DNA of 64,000 nucleotides, taken from Herpetosiphon giganteus (GTDB taxonomy: Bacteria; Chloroflexota; Chloroflexia; Chloroflexales; Herpetosiphonaceae). Below the pieces are notes generated by a model that ran no database searches, was not told the origin of the DNA, and was given only the letters and a program-made list of their open reading frames with translations. This document shows, piece after piece, positions 54,905-62,058 of this stretch. The stretch is taken from assembly GCF_016907925.1 (NCBI RefSeq), contig NZ_JAFBCZ010000020.1:1-64000 (forward strand). The letters are read 5' to 3'. The first letter of the stretch is position 1. Every line of letters starts with the position of its first letter. The translations under genes were made by a program, and so were the position numbers.

Positions 54905-55480
54905 TTAAACATCATCCTCAGCATAAACGATATTGCAGAGTGGCAGCACCTCGCTGCGTTTGACCCGCCGCCGATGACGGGGATTAGGCGCAAGCTCAGC
55001 GTTAGCGGTATATTCGTGGAGTTTGCCGCTACGAATCAGCCGAATAACCCGTTGAGTCGCCACATTGCTGCCAACCAACGCTGCATCAGGGTAGAGCAGC
55101 TGCGCCGCCTCGGTGATCGTAATTAAATCATCTGCATCAAGCCATGCCAGCACCGCCCCACAAACCGCGCCAATTCCTGGCTGAGTCCAAAATTCTGCCG
55201 GAATAACTGGTTCGGCGCTCAACGGCGCTTGCCACAAAAGACGACAAACATCATCGAGCACGCCCTTAATTTCAAAATAACGGGCCACACCGGCAGTTTC
55301 GCGCTCGATTTCGCCATTAGCAACCTGCACCAAAAGCGTCAGTTCTTGCTCCAACAAACTTGGAGCCATTGTTGAATTGGCGGAAGCGCCACCCCACCAT
55401 AAATGCTCAGCCAGCCGCTGCTGCGCTTGCATCACCGTCGCCAAGGTTGTTTGAATAATCAGCGTAGCATCAGATTGCAT
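54905..55480 (-). CDS. Putative DNA-binding protein with excisionase-like HTH
   Basis: 191 residues. The first 130 are an uncharacterised helical domain (about LLEQELTLLVQVANGEIERE and VLDDVCRLLWQAP). The C-terminal part (DDLITITEAAQLLYPDAALV...QRVIRLIRSGKLHEY...RRRVKRSEVLPL) has the layout of the HTH_17/excisionase domain: a helix-turn-helix, then a basic wing. Two perfect 14-bp palindromes lie 28-60 bases upstream of its start, suggesting self-regulation. The tail RRRVKRSEV resembles that of the next protein (RRRKRHEV). Function is unknown. Confidence 0.65.
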   Translation of the reverse strand: MQSDATLIIQTTLATVMQAQQRLAEHLWWGGASANSTMAPSLLEQELTLLVQVANGEIERETAGVARYFEIKGVLDDVCRLLWQAPLSAEPVIPAEFWTQPGIGAVCGAVLAWLDADDLITITEAAQLLYPDAALVGSNVATQRVIRLIRSGKLHEYTANAELAPNPRHRRRVKRSEVLPLCNIVYAEDDV

Positions 55481-55507
55481 ACCCCATCCTTACGAAATTA
55501 ATTTTTC

Positions 55508-55540
55508 AATATACGTATATTACATCAATATACGTATATT
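55508..55540. promoter_or_regulatory. Tandem perfect palindromes (candidate operator)
   Basis: AATATACGTATATT occurs at 55508-55521 and 55527-55540, each a perfect 14-bp palindrome, 19 bp apart. They lie just upstream of the HTH protein gene (minus strand, start 55480). Confidence 0.8.
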
Positions 55541-55569
55541 ATCAAATAATAGCAGGATGTGGATTGCGG

Positions 55570-56151
55570 CTAGGGCTCTGCATAATAATCCTCGCTATAC
55601 GGATCATCATACAAATAGCCCAATTCAACCACCTCGTGGCGTTTGCGGCGGCGCGGTGGGCGCGGCGTAGCCAGCGGATCAACGGCTGGTTGGGTCGATC
55701 TTTTGAGTTTCGTTTGCGCTTGCGCGCGCACTTCGGCGCTAATATCGTGATAAAAGCTAAGATCATCGATTTCCCACGGCTCATCAGGAAAAAGGATTTG
55801 CCAAACCCGCAGCAAAAAAGCATGAACATCATTCGGTCGGTCAAACTGGATGTGCATTGAATCCCATGCATAATAAAATTCATGCCTCATCTGTTCATCA
55901 TAGATATTCAAGCAATAGCGCAGCGATTCTTTCATCCAATATTGGGAACGAACGTAATATGGATGTCGGGCTGGTTCGAAATATGGTTTTGCATAGGTTT
56001 CGATAAATCGCACCTGATTTTCCACGTCGTCCATGGGGAGCCATTTTGACAAATGCTCAATACCACTATTCCAAGTACTAAACCATAAGTTCTCATAGAC
56101 GAGTCGGCGATCAACCTTAATTGGCTTAAAACCCATAGCCCAAACTCTCAC
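55570..56151 (-). CDS. Hypothetical protein with basic C-terminal tail
   Basis: A 193-residue soluble protein, rich in Tyr and Trp in the first 140 residues (VYENLWFSTWNSG..., RHPYYVRSQYWMKESLRYCL, HEFYYAWDSMHIQF), not recognised. The last 45 residues are disordered: Pro/Arg-rich, RRRKRHEVVEL, then an acidic Tyr/Asp tail. The basic-acidic tail is similar to that of the preceding HTH protein. It lies upstream of the palindrome pair on the same strand. A shorter start at 56136 (MGFKPIKV) is possible. Confidence 0.6.
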   Translation of the reverse strand: MRVWAMGFKPIKVDRRLVYENLWFSTWNSGIEHLSKWLPMDDVENQVRFIETYAKPYFEPARHPYYVRSQYWMKESLRYCLNIYDEQMRHEFYYAWDSMHIQFDRPNDVHAFLLRVWQILFPDEPWEIDDLSFYHDISAEVRAQAQTKLKRSTQPAVDPLATPRPPRRRKRHEVVELGYLYDDPYSEDYYAEP

Positions 56152-56240
56152 TAGATAACCATCATTGCTCTATTCTACCCACGTTTTATTGCAATAGTTC
56201 ACAATTTCAAAAATGCCAAAAATTTCTGTATATTTAACTC

Positions 56241-56270
56241 TTGACAATGCTGTGTATTACACAGTATTAT
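56241..56270 (+). promoter_or_regulatory. PadR gene promoter with embedded palindrome
   Basis: -35 TTGACA (56241-56246), an 18-bp spacer and -10 TATTAT (56265-56270). The spacer contains CTGTGTA-T-TACACAG (56250-56264), a perfect 7-bp inverted repeat of the PadR operator type. The expected start point falls on or next to the ATG at 56278. Confidence 0.75.
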
Positions 56271-56277
56271 AAAAACC

Positions 56278-56631
56278 ATGATAGTACAAGCAACAGAACA
56301 AGAGGGATACGAAAAGTTATCCCAAGAATTACGGCGGGGAGTGGTGATTTTGGCGGCGCTAAGCCAGCTGCAAACGCCCCAATATGGCTACTCGCTGATT
56401 GATCGCTTGGCTGAACGAGGCTTTAACATCGACCAAGGCACGCTCTATCCGCTTTTGCGCCGCTTAGAAAGCCAAGGCTTTTTGGATAGCATGTGGAATG
56501 TCGAAGGCTCTCGTCCACGCCGTTACTATGTGATTAACGAGGCAGGTCGCACAATTCTGGCCCAGCTCAGCCACGATTGGCAAAGCTTGGCCGAAGTGAT
56601 GCAACGCCTCTTAACTGATGAAGGAGTTTAA
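56278..56631 (+). CDS. PadR-family transcriptional repressor
   Basis: A 117-residue winged-helix regulator: LRRGVVILAALSQLQTPQYGYSLIDRL (helix 1 and PadR signature), NIDQGTLYPLLRRLESQGFL (recognition region), RPRRYYVINEAGRTIL (wing), and a short dimerisation helix. The ATG lies only 8 bases after the -10, with no ribosome site, so the transcript is probably leaderless. The promoter palindrome implies autorepression. It overlaps the next gene by 14 bases; PadR-HAAS pairs commonly control membrane stress or transport functions. Confidence 0.93.
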   Translation: MIVQATEQEGYEKLSQELRRGVVILAALSQLQTPQYGYSLIDRLAERGFNIDQGTLYPLLRRLESQGFLDSMWNVEGSRPRRYYVINEAGRTILAQLSHDWQSLAEVMQRLLTDEGV

Positions 56632-57640
56632 GGTGGATTTGATTGAACGATACCTTGGCGCGGTCAGCAATTATTTGCCAGCCAAACAGCGCAACGATAT
56701 TTTGGCCGAATTACGCTCGTCGATTTACGATAGCCTTGAGCGCAACGACCAAGCGCTCGACGATCAGGCAGCTGTCGTTGCGACCTTGCAAGCACTCGGC
56801 GAGCCAGCCAAGGTTGCTGCTGCCTATGGCAATAATCGCCAATATTTAATTAGCCCAGCGCTGTTTCCCCAGTTTCGCTCGGTCGTCTTGCTGGTGTTTA
56901 GCATTATGATCGCGACCCAGCTTGGGTTGGCGCTGCTTGGCTCGCTTGGCAATCAGCGGCTCAATATCATTAACACAATCTGGGGTGTGATTGGCAATCT
57001 GCCTGCAACTTTTGGGCTGATTGTGGCGATTTTCTGGGGCTTGCAACAACTCGAAGTTGAGGCTGAATTTGAACCGAAAAAGCCCTTTGACCCGCGTAAA
57101 TTGCCAGCAATTACGCCAGCCAGTGAAAAAGTTGGCCGTGGCTCGCAATTATTTGGCATTGCAGCGCAAGTTATCTTGCTGGGCTGGCTGATGCAATTCC
57201 AGGCTGAAGGTGGCTTTCGCTGGTTCAGCGGCCAAGGCTTGTTTGAAAATCCAGTCATTAGCCAATACTTTGCCTTGGTCGTTGTTGCCAGTATTGTCAA
57301 TATTGTGGTCGATTTGGTGGTGCTATGGCGTGGGGTTTGGCAAACAAGCACCAGAATTGCCTCGCTCGCAGCCAGTGGCTTGAGCTTAATTGTGCTGTTT
57401 TTGCTGATTCAAGGCCATTCGGCATGGCTGGCAAATGCTGGTTATCCGCGCTCGCTGATTCAGCTAAGCAAGCTTGGCGATATGATTCGCGAGAGTAATA
57501 TGGCAATTGGCATGAGCGCGTTCTACTATGGCCTGACCTTCACGGCGTTGTTTGTGATTGTCGATGCCGGCTATACCGCCTACAAGTTGTATCAAGAACG
57601 CAGCCACGCACAACAAAACGAGGTCGTAGTCACCGCATAA
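56618..57640 (+). CDS. HAAS-domain membrane protein
   Basis: 340 residues. The N-terminal 75 residues are a HAAS-type domain (DLIERYLGAVSNYLPAKQRNDILAELRSSIYDSLE...LGEPAKVAAAY), which typically pairs with PadR regulators. About six or seven hydrophobic segments follow. It overlaps padR by 14 bases and is translated with it. The HAAS domain may contact PadR or sense a ligand; the membrane part is uncharacterised. Confidence 0.85.
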   Translation: MKEFKVDLIERYLGAVSNYLPAKQRNDILAELRSSIYDSLERNDQALDDQAAVVATLQALGEPAKVAAAYGNNRQYLISPALFPQFRSVVLLVFSIMIATQLGLALLGSLGNQRLNIINTIWGVIGNLPATFGLIVAIFWGLQQLEVEAEFEPKKPFDPRKLPAITPASEKVGRGSQLFGIAAQVILLGWLMQFQAEGGFRWFSGQGLFENPVISQYFALVVVASIVNIVVDLVVLWRGVWQTSTRIASLAASGLSLIVLFLLIQGHSAWLANAGYPRSLIQLSKLGDMIRESNMAIGMSAFYYGLTFTALFVIVDAGYTAYKLYQERSHAQQNEVVVTA

Positions 57641-57656
57641 CCAAGCAAATCCAACA

Positions 57657-57690
57657 CGCAGCAGTTAATCATTAGCGATTAACTGCTGCG
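57657..57690. repeat. 14-bp perfect hairpin between convergent genes
   Basis: CGCAGCAGTTAATC pairs with GATTAACTGCTGCG around the 6-base loop ATTAGC. No T tract is present on either strand. It is likely an mRNA-end structure for the HAAS and GT87-like genes. Confidence 0.75.
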
Positions 57691-57696
57691 CTGTGG

Positions 57697-58650
57697 TTAA
57701 GCCATTGTTTGATTAGCCAATTTGGCCCGTCGACGCATCCACCAACTTTCATCCCAATTGGTATAGCAAATATGAATAATCATCACCAAGGGCAAAATCC
57801 AAGCAAACCGAATCGCAAAATCTGGTTCAATCGGGGTAAACACGACCCACACATACGAAAGCACGATCGTCCACCATTGAGGATAAAACAAAATAAACAC
57901 AATATAGCTATAAGTGCCAAAAACTGGCGAGGCCAGCGCCATCATCAGAATACTGAGCAGCATGCGGCGTTCACGATCAGCAAACAAGAAGGGAATCCAG
58001 ATGAAGGGCAAGGCAAAGCGCCATGTATCGCCTGCGGCTAAACGCCAAACGTGGGGCGGAAGCGCTTGGGTATTGCTCAGCCAGCGCACCGGCCAATCGA
58101 TACCAAAGACCAAAAAACTTAACAGCAGCATAATTGCTGGCGGAATAACTATTTTCCAGAGCTGCGACCATTTTTGGCCAATAAGAAAGCCAACGATGAC
58201 CAAAGCAGTAACCTGTGGCTTAATTGCCAAAAAGCAAATTCCCAGCCCTTGAAGCCATGAATTTTTTGATTTAAGCATCAGATAGAAGCCAATGCATAAA
58301 AAAATATCAACTTGGCCTAGTGAATATTGACCAAGCATTGGAAAGGCGATAATCACCAACGGATTTGCATCGAGCTTATAAATGAACCAAAACATGCCTG
58401 CAAAAACCAGCAAGCTCCACAAAGGCATAGCCCATTGATTATCGGGCAAGATCATCAATGGAACAAAAAACCAACGCGCATAATAGGGATTAAATCCACA
58501 CGTATCACAACCTTTGGCAAACGGCATATAATATTTATACAGATCTTCACCAAACATCGTAATAAAGAACGATGCGATTACCAACGTTCCTGCAATAAGA
58601 ATCGCACTAATCCAAGCAATTCGTCTAAAATTGATTGATGGTTGGGTCAT
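57697..58650 (-). CDS. Polytopic membrane protein, GT87-like
   Basis: A 317-residue protein with about eight to nine hydrophobic segments. An early acidic loop (FGEDLYKYYMPFAKGCDTCG) could hold the catalytic Asp of GT-C mannosyltransferases. Positively placed LAIKPQVTALVIVGFLIG is characteristic of DUF2029/GT87 proteins (K-P-Q motif). It probably transfers a polyprenyl-linked sugar outside the membrane. No partner genes are adjacent. Assignment to GT87 is by motif only. Confidence 0.72.
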   Translation of the reverse strand: MTQPSINFRRIAWISAILIAGTLVIASFFITMFGEDLYKYYMPFAKGCDTCGFNPYYARWFFVPLMILPDNQWAMPLWSLLVFAGMFWFIYKLDANPLVIIAFPMLGQYSLGQVDIFLCIGFYLMLKSKNSWLQGLGICFLAIKPQVTALVIVGFLIGQKWSQLWKIVIPPAIMLLLSFLVFGIDWPVRWLSNTQALPPHVWRLAAGDTWRFALPFIWIPFLFADRERRMLLSILMMALASPVFGTYSYIVFILFYPQWWTIVLSYVWVVFTPIEPDFAIRFAWILPLVMIIHICYTNWDESWWMRRRAKLANQTMA

Positions 58651-58816
58651 AAAAGCCTTCCTCGTATGCTGAAGCAGTGTGCATCATACCAAAAAATGCT
58701 GAGCTTAAAGTTTGATATTTATTCTCTATAACAGACAATTTTTATCCGCAAAACATCAATTACTCATAAGCTATGGCATAATCAAGCTTGATTAACTTTG
58801 TGATTGAGGAGCATCG

Positions 58817-59248
58817 ATGTCGCGGATCTATCCTAGCCAACCGTTAATTGGGGTCTCGGTGATGGTTTGGCATGCCCAGCGGGTGCTGTTGGTGAAGCGC
58901 TCCAAGGAGCCGTTGGCAGGCCAATGGAGCGTGCCAGGTGGCGCAATTGAGCTTGGCGAAACAATCGAGGCGGCTGCGCGGCGTGAAATTCGCGAAGAAT
59001 GCAATGTTGAAATCAGCCCGCCACACTTTATCACCGCCGTCGATGTGATTCATCGCGACCAAAGCGAGCAGATTCAATATCATTATGTCTTGTTGGAAAT
59101 GCAAGCAGAGTGGCTGAGTGGCGAGCCGCAGGCTGGCGACGATGCGCTGGCGATTGGCTGGTTTGGGGTTGACGATTTAAACGGCTTGGAGATTCATCCT
59201 GAAACCCGCTTATTGGTGAAAACCGTTGCCGCCCAACGCCTTGGTTAA
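58817..59248 (+). CDS. Nudix hydrolase
   Basis: A 143-residue pyrophosphohydrolase. The Nudix box runs from Gly42 (GAIELGE) through REIREECNV. It has all metal-binding glutamates; the usual Gly before the last hydrophobic residue is Asn. GQWSVPGG precedes it, as in MutT/ADP-ribose-type enzymes. The substrate cannot be told from sequence. It has a good ribosome site (GAGGAG) and is monocistronic, ending in a strong terminator. Confidence 0.93.
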   Translation: MSRIYPSQPLIGVSVMVWHAQRVLLVKRSKEPLAGQWSVPGGAIELGETIEAAARREIREECNVEISPPHFITAVDVIHRDQSEQIQYHYVLLEMQAEWLSGEPQAGDDALAIGWFGVDDLNGLEIHPETRLLVKTVAAQRLG

Positions 59249-59252
59249 ACGC

Positions 59253-59290
59253 AAAACCCCGTCATGCCTAGCCGGCACAACGGGGTTTTT
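59253..59290 (+). terminator. Bidirectional intrinsic terminator
   Basis: AAAACCCCGT (59253-59262) pairs with ACGGGGTTTT (59280-59289), with a smaller TGCC/GGCA pair in the loop. T runs lie on both strands. It ends the Nudix gene and the convergent MIP18 gene. Confidence 0.93.
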
Positions 59291-59302
59291 ACGTACTGCA
59301 AT

Positions 59303-59620
59303 TTAGAAATAGCCTAGTTCATCTTTGGCATCTTGGCTCATCATTTCGGGGTTCCAGAAGGGAGTCCAAACCAAGTTGATATTCACATCGTTCAAGCTTG
59401 GGTGAATCACTTCGAGCGCCTTGACCTCTTTATGCGCTTGATCGATAATTTGTGGGCCAGCTGGGCAAGCAGGCGTGGTCAAGGTCATATCGACGACAAT
59501 TTGACGGCCTTCATCGCGAATATCCACGTTATAAATCAAGCCCAAATCGACGATATTCACCCCAATCTCGGGGTCAACCACGTTTTTGAGCGCTGAACGA
59601 ACCATATCATCACTAAGCAT
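59303..59620 (-). CDS. MIP18/SufT-family Fe-S assembly factor
   Basis: A 105-residue DUF59 (MIP18) protein. The features are ALKNVVDPEIGVNIVDLGLIY and the conserved Cys52 in TTPACPAGP, and then VNINLVWTPFWNPEMMS. Such proteins help insert Fe-S clusters and occur in SUF operons (SufT) and beside phenylacetate (PaaD) genes. It follows sufU by 38 bases on the same strand, supporting a Fe-S role. Confidence 0.92.
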   Translation of the reverse strand: MLSDDMVRSALKNVVDPEIGVNIVDLGLIYNVDIRDEGRQIVVDMTLTTPACPAGPQIIDQAHKEVKALEVIHPSLNDVNINLVWTPFWNPEMMSQDAKDELGYF

Positions 59621-59658
59621 TGAATTTCCTTCCTATAGCTCACACCACGCAGGTGTGC

Positions 59659-60114
59659 TTAATTTGAGAATGTTTCGGGTGGGATTTTGGCTGAATCCGT
59701 GCCAAGCTCCGATCGAATTTGATCGTTGCGATATTTCTTGATCGCGGCTTTGAGCGTGCCGAGGGCCAAGGTTGCGCAGCGTGGGCGCGATTGCACCACC
59801 TCGCGGCCTAGCTCATCGATCATCCAATTAAAATCAAGGCCTTCGACTGCTGTCAGGCTTTGACCTTGCATTTGTTCAAGCAAAATCGAGGCAGCTGCTT
59901 GGCTAATGGTGCAGCCCTCGCCGACAAATGCCACATCTTGAATCGCATCGTTGGCTGAATCGACCTTGAGATAGATTGTCACGACATCGCCGCAACCAGG
60001 ATTACCACCAGGCATGGTCACATCCGGATCGGCCAGTTCGCCACGATGGCGGGGTTGTTCGTAGTGTTCGATTAAAAACTCGAAAGCTTCTTGGCGATCC
60101 ACATTCGCCTCCAT
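59659..60114 (-). CDS. sufU: SufU-type Fe-S scaffold/sulfur transfer protein
   Basis: A 151-residue IscU-fold protein. The three zinc/sulfur-binding cysteines are Cys41 (GNPGCGDVV), Cys68 (GEGCTISQAA) and Cys113 (RPRCATLALGTLKAA), with the adjacent Asp in GCGD. The insertion between Cys68 and Cys113 (about 18-20 residues longer than IscU) is typical of SufU. It accepts sulfur from a SufS desulfurase. sufS, sufB, sufC and sufD are not in the window. Confidence 0.92.
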   Translation of the reverse strand: MEANVDRQEAFEFLIEHYEQPRHRGELADPDVTMPGGNPGCGDVVTIYLKVDSANDAIQDVAFVGEGCTISQAAASILLEQMQGQSLTAVEGLDFNWMIDELGREVVQSRPRCATLALGTLKAAIKKYRNDQIRSELGTDSAKIPPETFSN

Positions 60115-60232
60115 AACTGGTGCTAATATCTGTTTGTATTGTACACGATTATGCCTAAAAATTGGCTAGCTAAACGGCCAAACACCACCCCAAAGGATGG
60201 TGTTGTGGTCAAAGCTGTGGTTTGTTCGCGGT

Positions 60233-61876
60233 TTAGCGGCCAGCAGGCAAGCTATCGGCGGCATTCTTGGCAGCGCTATCAACAACCCCAATATTTAATG
60301 GAATTGAGCGCTCGAAGCTGCTGCCATCGGCGGTTGTGCCCGTAACCGTTACGGCTACTTGATACAAACCAAAGCCTTGTGGGCTACTGACATTAAGAGT
60401 TGCACGATCAACGCCTTTGGCCGCGAGGCTGCGGTTGGTTGGCATTGCGCTGTGCAATTCAGTGCCTTGTGGCGTGCCCGTCAATTGGGCCTTGATGCTT
60501 AAGCTTTGGGCATTCGCAGCATTGACCTTGAAACCCAAGTTTTGGTTGGGTTGGGCCAATAAGTTGGCAGCGTCAAGCTGTACCTTCAGGCTGCTTTCAA
60601 GCGTGGCATTGAACAAATAGCCAGTATCTGCTTTGCCACCACTGACCACCACCGACCAGGTGCCGCTTGCAGGCGCAACAACTTCAGCGCTGTAGTGGTA
60701 TGCGCCACGGAAAAATTCGCCATCAAGCGCTGGTTTGTTGGCAGCATAGCGCTGGCCTTGGCTATCGACAAAGCTCACATCCAGATCAGCACTGTTGCTC
60801 ACAAAATCAAAGCTCGCAGTTTTAACCCCAGTTTCGAGATTGAAGCGAATTCCGCTGCGGCTGGCGCTTTCGAGCATGCCACCGCGCAAAATGCTATTGG
60901 CTTCAATGCTGGTTGCTTGCTCGGCAACTGGGCTGGCGCTTGCATTTTCGACAGCTTTGCTGCGGAAGGTACTGCGAACGCTTGGCTCGATTGAACTCCA
61001 AACCACGCTACCCAAGCGAATATTGTCGTGGTCGTAGTTGCGGGTGAAGAGGCGAGTCGTTTGACGGGGATGAATTGAACTGCTAACCTGCACAACTCCA
61101 TCGTTATCGCCTGAGATGTAGGCTCCACCAAACCACATCGCCGAGAAGAACGGGCCATGGTTGGTGCCGCCAGCGGTGTGGAAGCGCACATTATTGTAGT
61201 TGGCGCTGCCATCGGTTTGGGCGCGGAAGTTGTTCATATACGAGGTTTGCATTGAATAGGTGCCATCATCGCGTTGACCAAGCAACGAAGCCAGCCAACC
61301 AGCCCACCAACTGTTAGCCAAATCGGCCAGTTGCGAGCCACGATGCGGCGAGCTGAGGGTGACGATATTTTGTACCTTGCTGCTTGCGCCATAGTGAATC
61401 ACTGCGCTATTGGTATCGACACCACCTTTGCTATGGGCGATAATGTTAACCGAACTAACCCCATAATGGCTTAAAATAACGTCTAATTGGCGATTGAGGG
61501 TTGCGCCGTTGGTCCAAATTGTTGATGAAGGGCCATCAACTTCGTCATCAATACTGACAAAGGCAGTCCGATAGCCAGCGGCATAGGCCTTATCATACAT
61601 ATCGTTCGTGCCGTGGTACATGGTTTCGCCCCACCAGTTGGGAGCCTTGCCGTGCAGACCATGGACAAAGACCAAAACTGGCTTGCTGCTGCTGTTGGCG
61701 GGCACAGCGCCAACCCAAACCCGACCTTTGCCAGATCCATTAACCTCGGCAATAATCCGTGGCGCTGGGGCGGCCATCAACTGGTTTGTTTGGGCTTGAA
61801 CTGCTTGCTGGGGAAGGCTAAATGTGGCCAACATGAGGGCGATCAGGGCCAAAATAATAACAATCCGACGTTTCAC
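60233..61876 (-). CDS. Secreted alpha/beta-hydrolase lipase with C-terminal beta domains
   Basis: A 547-residue exported enzyme. The start is GTG at 61876, 6 bases after AAAGGAG; the ATGs farther upstream are less favoured. A signal peptide (VKRRIVIILALIALMLATFSL...QAVQA) is followed by a lipase domain with the oxyanion loop VFVHGLHGKAPNWW, nucleophile Ser149 in IIAHSKGGVDTN, catalytic Asp probably in GDNDGVVQVSS, and His in the NYDHDNI region. Two C-terminal beta-sandwich domains (pre-peptidase-like, about 300-420, and an Ig-like one) probably bind or protect. It likely breaks down lipids or prey material outside the cell. Confidence 0.85.
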   Translation of the reverse strand: MKRRIVIILALIALMLATFSLPQQAVQAQTNQLMAAPAPRIIAEVNGSGKGRVWVGAVPANSSSKPVLVFVHGLHGKAPNWWGETMYHGTNDMYDKAYAAGYRTAFVSIDDEVDGPSSTIWTNGATLNRQLDVILSHYGVSSVNIIAHSKGGVDTNSAVIHYGASSKVQNIVTLSSPHRGSQLADLANSWWAGWLASLLGQRDDGTYSMQTSYMNNFRAQTDGSANYNNVRFHTAGGTNHGPFFSAMWFGGAYISGDNDGVVQVSSSIHPRQTTRLFTRNYDHDNIRLGSVVWSSIEPSVRSTFRSKAVENASASPVAEQATSIEANSILRGGMLESASRSGIRFNLETGVKTASFDFVSNSADLDVSFVDSQGQRYAANKPALDGEFFRGAYHYSAEVVAPASGTWSVVVSGGKADTGYLFNATLESSLKVQLDAANLLAQPNQNLGFKVNAANAQSLSIKAQLTGTPQGTELHSAMPTNRSLAAKGVDRATLNVSSPQGFGLYQVAVTVTGTTADGSSFERSIPLNIGVVDSAAKNAADSLPAGR

Positions 61877-62058
61877 GAACGACTCCTTTGCATTGCTCAT
61901 CGTCACTGACGAACGATCATCGAGAGAAGCGACTGACGGATATTTGTGAGAATCGACTAGCGGATAAATGGGAGAGATTGGTGGATAGCAGCATCATAAC
62001 GCAGAATGTCAAAATAGTCAAAAATTTATTAATAGCGCATTTTTGAGGAGATTTGGCA

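Noticed and set aside
55508-55540. Palindromes as a terminator
   Set aside because: The stems are A+T-rich with no loop and no T tract. The tandem perfect palindromes fit a DNA-binding site better.
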